From positions 3,162,001 to 3,226,000 of the forward strand of contig NZ_CP053985.1 of the NCBI RefSeq assembly GCF_013267355.1: a stretch of 64,000 nucleotides of DNA, given 5' to 3'. The number at the start of each line of letters is the position of its first letter. The first letter of the stretch is position 1. This DNA is from Achromobacter pestifer. GTDB taxonomy: Bacteria > Pseudomonadota > Gammaproteobacteria > Burkholderiales > Burkholderiaceae_B. The notes beneath the pieces are model-generated. The model worked only from the letters and a program-made list of their open reading frames with translations. It was not told the DNA's origin and did not search any database. A program made the translations under genes and the position numbers. This document shows positions 28,012 to 36,850 of this stretch, piece by piece.

Positions 28012-28982
28012 AGATACTCATCACCGGCGGCGCCGGATTCCTGGGGCAGCGCCTGGCTCGCAAGTTGCTGGAGCGCGGCACGCTGGCACTGGATGGCGGC
28101 AAGCCCGAAGCCATCACGCAGATCGATCTGTTGGACGTGGTGGAAGCCCAGGGCCCGGACGATCCCCGCATATGCGCGCAGGTCGGCGACATCGCCGATT
28201 CCGCCGTGCTGCGGCAAGCCATAACCACGGAAACCCGCGCCGTCTTTCATCTGGCCGCCATCGTCAGCGGGCAGGCGGAAGCCGATTTCGATCTGGGCAT
28301 GCGCATCAACCTGGACGCGTCGCGCGCACTGCTGGACACCTGCCGTGCCCTGGGCCACAAGCCGCGGGTGATCTTCACCAGTTCGGTCGCGGTGTATGGC
28401 GGCGCGTTGCCCGACACCGTGCGCGACGATACCGCGCTCAATCCCCAATCGTCCTACGGCACGCAGAAGGCCATCGCCGAACTGCTGCTGGCGGACTACA
28501 CGCGGCGCGGCTACGTGGACGGGCGCGTGTTGCGCCTGCCCACCATCAGCGTGCGTCCGGGACGGCCCAATGCCGCGGCCTCCTCGTTCGCCAGCGGCAT
28601 CATCCGCGAACCGCTGAACGGCATCGACGCGGCATGCCCGGTGAGCGCCGACACGCGCCTGTGGCTGCTGTCGCCGCGCGGCGCGATCCAGGCGCTGATT
28701 GCTGGTTGCGAACTGGACGCCAGCGCCGTCGCGGATCGTGCGCCCATCAACCTGCCGGGCGTGTCGGTCACGGCGGCGGAGATGGTGCGGGCGTTGCGCG
28801 ACGTGGCGGGCGACGAAGTCGCCAGCCGCGTCGGCTGGCAGCCTGACGAGCGCGTGGAGCGCATCGTGGGCAGTTGGCCGGGCCGCTGGGACACGGCTCG
28901 GGCCGAGCGGCTGGGCCTGCGCGGCGATACCGATTTCGCGGACATCATCCGCGCCTACATGGCCGACGACCTGCCGCGCTGA
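28008..28982 (+). CDS. denD: D-erythronate dehydrogenase (extended SDR)
   Basis: A 324-residue NAD-dependent extended short-chain dehydrogenase. The Rossmann motif is [16 protein letters not shown], the active-site Tyr and Lys are in [13 protein letters not shown], and the family segment [20 protein letters not shown] matches DenD-type enzymes. It oxidises D-erythronate to 2-oxo-tetronate, which OtnI then isomerises. The start overlaps otnI (ATGA). Together with ltnD it gives the operon two entry points, D-erythronate and L-threonate. Confidence 0.92.
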   Translation: MKILITGGAGFLGQRLARKLLERGTLALDGGKPEAITQIDLLDVVEAQGPDDPRICAQVGDIADSAVLRQAITTETRAVFHLAAIVSGQAEADFDLGMRINLDASRALLDTCRALGHKPRVIFTSSVAVYGGALPDTVRDDTALNPQSSYGTQKAIAELLLADYTRRGYVDGRVLRLPTISVRPGRPNAAASSFASGIIREPLNGIDAACPVSADTRLWLLSPRGAIQALIAGCELDASAVADRAPINLPGVSVTAAEMVRALRDVAGDEVASRVGWQPDERVERIVGSWPGRWDTARAERLGLRGDTDFADIIRAYMADDLPR

Positions 28983-29027
28983 GCGCGGGCCACATTCCAT
29001 TCTTTCCGCAGCCGGACCGCCAACGAT

Positions 29028-29936
29028 ATGAGCAATCCTCAAACACCCTCCCGCCGCGTCGGCGTCATCGGCTTGGGCGCCATGGGCGCGGGCATCGCGC
29101 AAAGCCTGCGCCGGGCCGGCCACGACGTGCACGTGTACGACATCCGCAAGGAGGCGAGCGCGGCATTCGCGGCGCAGGGCGGCGTGGCCTGCGCCACGCT
29201 GGCCGAGATCGCGGCCGCCTGCGACATCGTCATCAGCGTGGTCGTCAACGCCCAGCAGACCGAGGAAGTCCTGTATGGGGCAGGCGGCCTCGCCGCCGCG
29301 CTGCGCCCGGGGGCGGTGTTCGTGATGTGTTCAACCGTGGATCCCAACTGGTCGATCGCGCTGGAGGCGCGGCTCCAGGAGCAGGGCATCCTGTACCTGG
29401 ACGCGCCCATCTCGGGCGGCGCCGCGCGCGCGGCCTCGGGCGAGATGACCATGATGACCGCCGGCCGCGCGGCCGCCTACGACGCCTGCGGTGCCGTGCT
29501 GGAATCCATGGCCGGCAAGGTCTATCGCCTGGGCGACCGCGCCGGCGCGGGCAGCAAGGTCAAGATCATCAACCAGCTGCTGGCGGGCGTGCACATCGCT
29601 GCGGCGGCGGAGGCCATGGCGTTGGGCTTGCGCGAAGGCGTGGACGCGGATGCCTTGTATGAAGTGATCACGCACAGCGCGGGCAATAGCTGGATGTTCG
29701 AGAACCGCATGGCCCACGTGCTGGCGGGCGACTACACGCCGCTGTCCGCGGTCGACATCTTCGTCAAGGACCTGGGGCTGGTGCTGGACACCGCCCGGCA
29801 TACCCGCTTTCCCTTGCCGCTGGCCTCCACCGCGCACCAGATGTTCATGCAGGCATCCAGCGCTGGGCACGGCCGCGAGGACGACAGCGCCGTGATCAAG
29901 ATATTCCCGGGGATAGCCCTGCCGGAGGCCAAATGA
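29028..29936 (+). CDS. ltnD: L-threonate dehydrogenase
   Basis: A 302-residue beta-hydroxyacid dehydrogenase. NAD binding is in GVIGLGAMGAGIAQSL, the substrate loop in YLDAPISGGAARAASGEMTMM, and the catalytic Lys in AGSKVKIINQLLAGVH. The AGNSWMFENR segment and the VDIFVKDLGLVLDTA helix are characteristic of LtnD in otn operons. It oxidises L-threonate to 2-oxo-tetronate. Forty-five bases separate it from denD, and its stop overlaps the otnK start. Confidence 0.93.
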   Translation: MSNPQTPSRRVGVIGLGAMGAGIAQSLRRAGHDVHVYDIRKEASAAFAAQGGVACATLAEIAAACDIVISVVVNAQQTEEVLYGAGGLAAALRPGAVFVMCSTVDPNWSIALEARLQEQGILYLDAPISGGAARAASGEMTMMTAGRAAAYDACGAVLESMAGKVYRLGDRAGAGSKVKIINQLLAGVHIAAAAEAMALGLREGVDADALYEVITHSAGNSWMFENRMAHVLAGDYTPLSAVDIFVKDLGLVLDTARHTRFPLPLASTAHQMFMQASSAGHGREDDSAVIKIFPGIALPEAK

Positions 29937-31189
29937 GCATCAAACTGGGCTGCATCGCCGATGACTTCACCGGCGCCACCGACCTGGCCAATAACCTCGT
30001 GCGCGCCGGCATGCGCACGGTGCAGACCATAGGCATACCGGATGAGCCCCTGCGCGGCGAGGCGGATGCGGTGGTGGTCGCGCTCAAGACCCGCACGCTG
30101 TCCGCGGCCGAGGCCGTGGCGCAGTCGCTGGCGGCGCTGGACTGGCTGCGGACGCAGGGCGCGGAACAGATCTATTTCAAGTATTGCTCCACTTTCGACA
30201 GCACGCCCGAGGGCAATATCGGACCGGTCGCCGATGCGCTGATGACGCGGCTGGGCACGGATTTCACCATCGCCACCCCGGCCTTTCCGGACAACAGGCG
30301 CACGGTGTTCAAGGGCTATCTGTTCGCGGGCGACGTGCTGCTGAACGAATCGGGCATGCAGCATCATCCGCTGACGCCCATGACCGATCCCAACCTGGTG
30401 CGCGTGCTGTCCGCGCAGACCTCGCGCCGCGTCGGGCTGATTGACTACGGCGTCGTGGCGCGCGGCAGCGAGGCCATCCGTGTCCGCATCCGGGAGCTGC
30501 GGGCACAGGGCGTGGAGATCGCCATCGTGGATGCCGTGTCCAATGACGACCTGCTGGCCTTGGGCCCCGCGCTTGCTGGCATGCCGCTGGTGACGGCGGG
30601 TTCGGGCGTGGCAATCGGGCTGCCGGGCAACTGGGGCCTGACGGCGGCGTCCGCGCAAACGCGGCAACCGCGCGCGCCAGGCATGCAGGCGGTGGTGGCG
30701 GGCAGTTGCTCGGCGGCAACCAATGGCCAGGTGGCCGCGTTCATCGAAAGCGGCCGGCCGGCCCTGGCGTTGGATCCGCTGCGGCTGGCGGCGGGCGACG
30801 ACATCGTGGGAGAGGCGCTGGCCTGGGCCGAGGCGCGCATGGGCGACGGCCCCGTGCTGATCTACTCCACCGCGCAGCCCGAGCAGGTGCGGCAGGCGCA
30901 GGGCGAGCTGGGCGCCGCCCGCGCGGGCGCCATGATCGAGGAGGCCATCGCGCGCATCGCGGTGGGGTTGATCGAACGCGGCGTGCGGCAGCTGATCGTG
31001 GCGGGAGGCGAGACCTCGGGGGCGGTGGTGCAGGCGCTGGGACTGCAGCAGATCGCCATCGGCGAACAGATCGATCCCGGCGTGCCCTGGTGTGCCGGCC
31101 ATGCGCCCGCGGCGCAAGGCGACATCAGCATCGCGCTGAAGTCAGGTAACTTCGGTACGCCGGATTTCTTCATCAAGGCATTCGGCTAG
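29933..31189 (+). CDS. otnK: 3-Oxo-tetronate kinase (DUF1537 family)
   Basis: A 418-residue four-carbon acid sugar kinase. The N-terminal domain opens LGCIADDFTGATDLANNLVRAG and carries YFKYCSTFDSTPEGNIGPVAD. The C-terminal nucleotide-binding domain has GVRQLIVAGGETSGAVVQALG and ends KSGNFGTPDFF, both typical of DUF1537 kinases. OtnK phosphorylates 3-oxo-tetronate, giving the OtnC substrate. It is the last gene of the five-gene operon. The GntR gene ends 23 bases away on the opposite strand. Confidence 0.94.
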   Translation: MSIKLGCIADDFTGATDLANNLVRAGMRTVQTIGIPDEPLRGEADAVVVALKTRTLSAAEAVAQSLAALDWLRTQGAEQIYFKYCSTFDSTPEGNIGPVADALMTRLGTDFTIATPAFPDNRRTVFKGYLFAGDVLLNESGMQHHPLTPMTDPNLVRVLSAQTSRRVGLIDYGVVARGSEAIRVRIRELRAQGVEIAIVDAVSNDDLLALGPALAGMPLVTAGSGVAIGLPGNWGLTAASAQTRQPRAPGMQAVVAGSCSAATNGQVAAFIESGRPALALDPLRLAAGDDIVGEALAWAEARMGDGPVLIYSTAQPEQVRQAQGELGAARAGAMIEEAIARIAVGLIERGVRQLIVAGGETSGAVVQALGLQQIAIGEQIDPGVPWCAGHAPAAQGDISIALKSGNFGTPDFFIKAFG

Positions 31190-31212
31190 GCGTCCTTCGG
31201 CGCCCGCCAGGC

Positions 31213-31920
31213 TCAGCGGTGCGCCTGGCTCAGTCGTTTGGCCGCATTCACCATGTGTATGCGCGCGGCCTCGCGCGCGCCGTCCACGTCCTTGCCGCGT
31301 ATGGCTTCGACGATGGCGATATGTTCCTGCAGCACGGCACGCATCAGGCTCGCATGGCGCGCCTCGTTGGCGCGCGTGACGCGCGTGGCCGCTTCCAGGA
31401 ACTGGCTGACGAAGGCCAGGGTCGTCAGGAAATAGGGGTTGCCGGTGGCGCGGGCGATGCTGCGATGAAAGGCCACGTCTTCCTGCACGCCGTCGCCGCC
31501 GTCGTCCACCGCCCGCGAAATGGCGGCGAGCGCGGCGTCGATCTCCACCATGTCCTGCTTCTTGCGCACCGCCGCCGCTTGCGCCGCGATCTCGGTTTCC
31601 AGCGCGCGCCGCAGGTCCACGATATGCAGCACTGCGTCCAGCGAGGATAGGTCGGCGGCGTCGATGCGCAGGGCGCGGTTGCCGGACTGGCCGGTGACGT
31701 ACACGCCGCTGCCTTGCCGGGCTTCCACGACGCCGTCTTGCCGCAGGCGCGACACCGCTTCGCGGATGACCGTGCGGCTGACGCCGAACTGTTCCGCCAA
31801 TGCGCTTTCCGTGGGCAATTTCTCTCCGGGCGGCACGCGGCCCTCGTCGATTTCGGCGAGCAGGCGCTTGGCGACCGTGTCGGTCAGCGTGGGAAGGGGC
31901 GGGAGTCGGGGGAACGCCAT
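31213..31920 (-). CDS. GntR-family regulator, FadR/FCD subgroup
   Basis: A 235-residue regulator. The start at 31920 (MAFPRLPPLPTLTD) is favoured because the upstream alternative adds a poorly conserved 20 residues. The winged helix has PPGEKLPTESALAEQFGVSRTVIREAVSRLRQDG. The FCD domain has DLRRALETEIAAQAA, DVAFHRSIARATGNPYF and ARIHMVNAAKRL. It converges on otnK and is the most likely controller of that operon, perhaps through the short inverted repeat near 26460. This is inferred. GTACATGATAC just upstream of its start may be its own operator. Confidence 0.9.
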   Translation of the reverse strand: MAFPRLPPLPTLTDTVAKRLLAEIDEGRVPPGEKLPTESALAEQFGVSRTVIREAVSRLRQDGVVEARQGSGVYVTGQSGNRALRIDAADLSSLDAVLHIVDLRRALETEIAAQAAAVRKKQDMVEIDAALAAISRAVDDGGDGVQEDVAFHRSIARATGNPYFLTTLAFVSQFLEAATRVTRANEARHASLMRAVLQEHIAIVEAIRGKDVDGAREAARIHMVNAAKRLSQAHR

Positions 31921-32010
31921 CGCCGTACATGATACGCGCGCCCGCGCCGCGCCGGGCCGGCCATGAGCCGGGCGGCGCATTCATTGCCTCCGCGCGCTTG
32001 CGCCATTTTC

Positions 32011-32053
32011 GAAATGTTATATCATTCGTAAATTATTTGGTACGTTATAACAT
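32011..32053 (+). promoter_or_regulatory. Two Zur-like boxes upstream of znuD
   Basis: GAAATGTTATATCATTC (32011-32027) contains TGTTATATCA, and ACGTTATAACATT starts at 32042 with the perfect palindrome GTTATAAC. Both match the TGTTATAACA core of proteobacterial Zur sites, with centres 28 bp apart. AAATGTTATA (32012-32021) and TATAACATTT (32046-32055) are also exact inverted complements. Zn-Zur should repress znuD here. A likely -10 lies among the boxes, but I cannot pick one with confidence. Confidence 0.78.
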
Positions 32054-32066
32054 TTAAAAGAGGGCG

Positions 32067-34184
32067 ATGATGAATGGCAAGAAACTGGCGTGGCAAGGAA
32101 AGCGCGGAGGCCGGGCTGCCTTGCGTGCGGGCCGCCGGGGTGCGCTGAAACCCCTGGTCTGCGCGCTGATGCTGGCCGCGCCCGCCGCGCAAGCCGAGGA
32201 AGCCGCGGCAGACCGCTCGGCCGCCAAGACGCTGGCGCCGATCACGGTATCCGCCAATCCGCTGGGGCTGGACCTGAACAGCACTACCTTGCCGGCCTCG
32301 GTGCTGGAAGGCGATGCGCTGATCGAGCAGCGCAACGGCACCCTGGGCGACACGCTGAAGAACCTGCCCGGGGTCAATAGCGACACCTTTGGCGGCGGCG
32401 CCAGCCGTCCGGTGATCCGCGGCCAGACGGCGTCCCGCGTGAAGGTGCTATCCGACGGTTCCGAGGTGATGGACGCGTCCAGCATTTCTCCCGACCATGC
32501 GGTGACGGTGGAGCCGTTGCTGGCCGAACGCATTGAAGTGCTGCGCGGTCCGGCCACGCTGCTGTATGGTGGCGGCGCGATCGGCGGCGTGGTCAATGTG
32601 GTGGACAAGAAGATCCCGACGGCGGTGCCGGAAAATGGCATCGAGGCCGAGGCCGAGCTGCGCGGCGCCACCGGCACCAAGGAGCGCGCAGGCGCGGTGG
32701 GCATCACCGCGGGCGAAGGACAGTTCGCGGTGCGCGTGGAAGGTCTGAAGCGCCGCACCAGCGACTACGACGTGCCGGACTGGCCGGGCGGCAAGCTGGA
32801 AGGTTCGTACAGCGAGTCGACGCAGGGCACGGTGGGCATGTCCTGGATCACGCCGCGCGGCTACGTCGGCCTGGCGTTCACGCATCTGGAAAGCAAATAC
32901 GGCCTGCCCGGTCACAACCACGAATACGAAGGCTGCCACCCGCACGGCACCCATCTGCATTGCGGCGGCCATGACCATGGCCACGGCGAAGAGGGCCACG
33001 ATCACGATCATGAGCACGAACATGGCGGCGTGCCTTACGTGAAGCTGCGCAGCAACCGCCTCGATTTGCGCGCCGAGTACCAGGATCCGTTTGCGGGCTT
33101 CGAGAAGATCCGCGTGCGCGGTGGATTGACCGACTACCAGCACGACGAGATCGAAGGCGGCGAGGTGGGCACCCGTTTCAAGAACAAGGGCTACGACCTG
33201 CGCGTGGAAATGCAGCATAAGCCCATCGCAGGCTGGCGCGGCGTGGTGGGCGTGCAGAACGCCTACAGCGATTTCCGCGCCGATGGCGAAGAGGCGTTCC
33301 TGCCGCGCAGCAAGACGCGTTCTTACGGCCTGTTCGTGTTGGAGGAGTACCAGTTGAACGACTGGCGCTTCGAATTGGGCGCGCGGCAGGACTGGCAGCG
33401 CATCTCGCCCACGGACGGCGCTGCGCGCAGCAGCCTGTCCGGCACCTCCTTGTCGGCCGCCGCCATCTGGGACTTTGCGCCGCAGTACTCCGTCGCCCTG
33501 TCCCTGTCGCGCTCGCAGCGCCTGCCCACCGCGCAGGAGCTGTATGCGGATGGCGTGCACCTGGCCACCAACACCTATGAGATCGGCAATCCCGACCTGG
33601 GCCGAGAGACTTCGCACAACATCGACCTGACCCTGCGCAAGCATTCGGGCGACACGACCTTCTCGGCCAGCGTGTTTCACAACCGCGTGAAGAACTACAT
33701 CTACGCCAACACGCTGGACCGCTACGAAGACTTCCGCCTGATCGAATACACCCAGCGCGACGCGGAATTCACGGGCGTGGAAGGCGAACTGCGCCACCAG
33801 TTCACCCCGGTGTTCTCGGCCGCGGTGTTCGGCGACTACGTGCGCGGCAAGCTGACGGGCGGCGATGGCAACCTGCCGCGCATCCCCGCAGGCCGCGCCG
33901 GCGTGCGCGCCGACCTGAAATGGCAGCAATGGTCGGGCGGCGTCGAGTACGCCCGCGTGTTCGCCCAGAAGGACATTGCCGCCTACGAGGAAAGCACGCC
34001 CGGCTACAACATGGTCAACGCGGTGGTGGCCTATCGCGGCCAGTATGGCGCCACGGGCTACGAGGTCTATCTGCGCGGCACCAACCTGCTGAACAAGCTG
34101 GCGTACAACCACGCGTCCTTTATTTCGACGGTGGCGCCGCTGCCAGGGCGCAGCGTGCTGCTGGGCGTGCGCATGACGTACTGA
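32067..34184 (+). CDS. znuD: TonB-dependent zinc receptor ZnuD with His-rich loop
   Basis: A 705-residue outer-membrane receptor. The signal peptide ends near AAQAEEAA (about residue 43), and the plug has ERIEVLRGPATLLYGGGAIGG. The mark of ZnuD is the extracellular loop at about residues 282-321, which runs from PGHNHEYEGCHPHG to HDHDHEHEHGG with 14 His and 2 Cys. The barrel ends GVRMTY. It imports zinc across the outer membrane with TonB. ATG 32067 has its Shine-Dalgarno (AGAGGG) only two bases away, so the next codon, ATG 32070, may be the true start. Zur-like boxes upstream support zinc control. Confidence 0.95.
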   Translation: MMNGKKLAWQGKRGGRAALRAGRRGALKPLVCALMLAAPAAQAEEAAADRSAAKTLAPITVSANPLGLDLNSTTLPASVLEGDALIEQRNGTLGDTLKNLPGVNSDTFGGGASRPVIRGQTASRVKVLSDGSEVMDASSISPDHAVTVEPLLAERIEVLRGPATLLYGGGAIGGVVNVVDKKIPTAVPENGIEAEAELRGATGTKERAGAVGITAGEGQFAVRVEGLKRRTSDYDVPDWPGGKLEGSYSESTQGTVGMSWITPRGYVGLAFTHLESKYGLPGHNHEYEGCHPHGTHLHCGGHDHGHGEEGHDHDHEHEHGGVPYVKLRSNRLDLRAEYQDPFAGFEKIRVRGGLTDYQHDEIEGGEVGTRFKNKGYDLRVEMQHKPIAGWRGVVGVQNAYSDFRADGEEAFLPRSKTRSYGLFVLEEYQLNDWRFELGARQDWQRISPTDGAARSSLSGTSLSAAAIWDFAPQYSVALSLSRSQRLPTAQELYADGVHLATNTYEIGNPDLGRETSHNIDLTLRKHSGDTTFSASVFHNRVKNYIYANTLDRYEDFRLIEYTQRDAEFTGVEGELRHQFTPVFSAAVFGDYVRGKLTGGDGNLPRIPAGRAGVRADLKWQQWSGGVEYARVFAQKDIAAYEESTPGYNMVNAVVAYRGQYGATGYEVYLRGTNLLNKLAYNHASFISTVAPLPGRSVLLGVRMTY

Positions 34185-34207
34185 AGCAGGGAAATACGCG
34201 GCAGCAG

Positions 34208-34238
34208 CGGAGACGGTAACCCCGTCTCCGTTTTTTTT
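34208..34238 (+). terminator. Intrinsic terminator of znuD
   Basis: CGGAGACGG (34208-34216), loop TAACC and CCGTCTCCG (34222-34230) form a perfect 9-bp stem followed by eight T (34231-34238). Confidence 0.95.
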
Positions 34239-34278
34239 GCACGGGCGCCGATGCCGGGGCCGGTGCCACGGCCCCCAC

Positions 34279-35169
34279 TCAGGGCTGGCGCTTGCTCAGA
34301 TGGTTCACGAAGAGCTTGGCCGCCGTGGGCAGGGCGTCGAAGGAGCGCACGCAGATCTGGATCTGGCGCCGCGCCCAGGGTTCGGTCAGAGGAATGATGC
34401 GGATGTCGAACATGGCCGAGTAGCGGCGCGCGATATCCAGCGGCAGCACGCCTATGCCCAGCCCCGAATTCACCATGAAGCACAGCGCGTCGAAGCCGGT
34501 GACCTGCACCTTGAGCTGGATGTTGCGCTTCTCGTCGCTGGCGGCGTTGGACAGGATGCGGTTGATGGCGCTGCCGCGGTGCAGGCCGACGAAATCGTGT
34601 TCCAGCGCGTCGGCGAAGCGAAAGCCCGGTTTGTCCTGCAGGGGATGGTCGGCGGGCACCACCAGCGCCAGCGTGTCCTCGCGGTAGGGGTGGATCTCCA
34701 CATCGTGGTCCGGCGCGGTGCCCGAAAAGATGCCTACATCGGCTGCGTTTTCGGCAACCGACTTGATGATGGTCGAGGTGATTTTCTCTTCCAGGTCGAC
34801 CTGCACGTTGGGGTAGTCGTTCAGGAAGAGCTTGATGTCCTGGGGCAGGAACTGCGTGATCGCGGAAATATTGGCGTGCACCCGGATGAAGCCGCGCAGG
34901 CCGCGCGAGTAGTCGCGCATGTGCACCGAGATTTCATCGAGTTCATGCAGGGCGCGCCGCGCCATGGTGGACAGCGCGATGCCGGCCGGCGTGGGGCGGA
35001 TGCCCTTGTTGGTACGGATGAGCAGCCGGATCTTGAGGTTTTCCTCCAGCTCGCTGATCCGCTTGCTGATGGCGGCAGCGGCGATGTGCTCGTGTTCGGC
35101 CGCGGCGGCGATGGTGCCTTGCTCGACCACGCTGATGAAGAGCTTGAGGGAGGTGGGATCGAGACGCAT
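34279..35169 (-). CDS. LysR-family transcriptional regulator
   Basis: A 296-residue LysR regulator. The start is placed at 35169, where the helix-turn-helix begins RLDPTSLKLFISVVEQGTIAAAAE; upstream ATG codons would add 12 to 34 atypical residues and no good ribosome site marks any of them. ISKRISELEENLKIRLLIRT completes the DNA-binding part, and the effector domain follows (HPYREDTLALVVPADHPL). The central MVNSGLGIGVLPLDIARRY is usual. It diverges from gabD across about 190 bases and is the expected regulator of the alcohol/CoA operon. Confidence 0.92.
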   Translation of the reverse strand: MRLDPTSLKLFISVVEQGTIAAAAEHEHIAAAAISKRISELEENLKIRLLIRTNKGIRPTPAGIALSTMARRALHELDEISVHMRDYSRGLRGFIRVHANISAITQFLPQDIKLFLNDYPNVQVDLEEKITSTIIKSVAENAADVGIFSGTAPDHDVEIHPYREDTLALVVPADHPLQDKPGFRFADALEHDFVGLHRGSAINRILSNAASDEKRNIQLKVQVTGFDALCFMVNSGLGIGVLPLDIARRYSAMFDIRIIPLTEPWARRQIQICVRSFDALPTAAKLFVNHLSKRQP

Positions 35170-35363
35170 GGCGGGACGGACGGGAAAGCGGACGAGACGG
35201 TCCATTGTAGCCAAGGGCGGGTTTGTCATCGCGGATGGCGATGGCGGCATCGCTAATGACTGCTGTTGCACAGGCGGCGGCCAGGGCTATCCTCCCCAAA
35301 AAATTTCCCCCCGGGCCCCATGGCGTGGACCGTGCGGAGCATGATGGATGGAGCGCGAGACAA

Positions 35364-36833
35364 ATGAATCTGCAGAATAGCCAGCTGCTGCGGCAGCAGG
35401 CCTACATCGGCGGCGCCTGGTGCGACGCCGACAATGGCGCCACCCTCACGGTGCGCAATCCCTTTGATGCCAGCGTGCTGGGCACGGTGCCCAATCTGGG
35501 CCAGGCCGAGACGGCCCGCGCCATCGCGGCAGCCGATGACGCCTTGCCGGCCTGGCGGGCCAGGACGGGCAAGGAGCGCGGCGCCATCCTGCGCAAATGG
35601 CATGCCTTGATCGAGGCGAACGCCGACGACCTGGCGTTGCTGCTGACGCTGGAGCAGGGCAAGCCGCTGGCCGAGGCCAGCGGCGAACTCACATACGCGC
35701 TGTCCTTCGTCGAATGGTTCGCCGAAGAGGCCAAGCGCGTCTATGGCGACGTGCTGCCGCATACGCGGGGCGACCAGCGGATGCTGGCCATCCGCCAGCC
35801 CGTGGGCGTGTGCGCGGCCATCATCGCCTGGAACTTTCCTTCGGCCCTGGTCACGCGCAAGGTCAGCCCGGCGCTGGCCGCCGGCTGCACGGTGGTGCTC
35901 AAGCCGTCCGAACTGACGCCCTTCACCGCACTGGCGCTGGCCTGGCTGGGCGAGCAGGCCGGCATACCTCCCGGCGTGCTCAACGTGGTCATCGGCGACC
36001 CCGCGCCCATCGGCACGGAGCTGACGCAGAACCCCACGGTGCGCAAGCTGACCTTCACCGGTTCCACGCAGACAGGCCGGCTGCTGATGCAGCAAAGCGC
36101 CTCCAACATCAAGAAGCTGTCGTTGGAACTGGGCGGCAACGCGCCCTTCATCGTGTTCGAGGACGCCGACCTGGACGAAGCCGTGCAAGGCCTGGTGCTG
36201 TCCAAGTTCCGCAACGCGGGCCAGACCTGCGTGTGCGCCAACCGCGTCTACGTCCATGCCAGCGTCGCCGACGCCTTCAATGACAAGCTGTTGGCGGAAA
36301 TCCGCCGCATGAAGGTGGGCGGTGGCCTGGAAGAGGGCGTCACCCAAGGGCCGCTGATCGATCAGCGCGCCGTGGACAAGGTAGCCCGCCTGGTGGACGA
36401 CGCCACCGCGCGCGGCGCGCGCTTGTTGGCGGGCGGCAAGCTGCACGCACCCGGTACCCTGCTGTATGAACCGACCCTGCTTGCCGGCATCACCGACGCC
36501 ATGGAGCTGGCGCACGAAGAGATCTTCGGCCCGGTGGTGGGCATCAGCACGTTCGAATCCGAAGCCGCGGTGCTGGCGCGCGCCAACGACAGCGCCTCGG
36601 GCCTGGCGGCCTATTTCTACACCGCCAACCTGGAACGGGTCTGGCGCATGATGGAAGGGCTGGAATACGGCATCGTCGGCGTGAACACCGGCGCTGTGTC
36701 CAATGAGGTCGGGCCCTTCGGCGGCATCAAGGAGTCGGGCGTGGGCCGCGAGGGCTCCAAGTACGGCATCGAAGAGTTCCTGGAAATCAAGTACGTCTGC
36801 CTTGCCGGCAAGTCGTTCAACGCGATTCCCTGA
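35364..36833 (+). CDS. gabD: Succinate-semialdehyde dehydrogenase-like aldehyde dehydrogenase
   Basis: A 489-residue NAD(P)-dependent aldehyde dehydrogenase. ATG 35364 follows GGAG with 11 bases between. It resembles GabD from end to end (RQQAYIGGAW, LEQGKPLAEA, SFVEWFAEEAKRVYGD). The catalytic residues are the Glu of SLELGGNAPF and the Cys of RNAGQTCVCANR, and the final GGIKESGVGREGSKYG is standard. It oxidises a short semialdehyde to the acid. In this operon the semialdehyde would come from the GMC oxidoreductase next door, so the true substrate may be a relative of succinic semialdehyde, such as mevaldate. Confidence 0.9.
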   Translation: MNLQNSQLLRQQAYIGGAWCDADNGATLTVRNPFDASVLGTVPNLGQAETARAIAAADDALPAWRARTGKERGAILRKWHALIEANADDLALLLTLEQGKPLAEASGELTYALSFVEWFAEEAKRVYGDVLPHTRGDQRMLAIRQPVGVCAAIIAWNFPSALVTRKVSPALAAGCTVVLKPSELTPFTALALAWLGEQAGIPPGVLNVVIGDPAPIGTELTQNPTVRKLTFTGSTQTGRLLMQQSASNIKKLSLELGGNAPFIVFEDADLDEAVQGLVLSKFRNAGQTCVCANRVYVHASVADAFNDKLLAEIRRMKVGGGLEEGVTQGPLIDQRAVDKVARLVDDATARGARLLAGGKLHAPGTLLYEPTLLAGITDAMELAHEEIFGPVVGISTFESEAAVLARANDSASGLAAYFYTANLERVWRMMEGLEYGIVGVNTGAVSNEVGPFGGIKESGVGREGSKYGIEEFLEIKYVCLAGKSFNAIP

Positions 36834-36850
36834 CGTACGCGGATCCAGAC

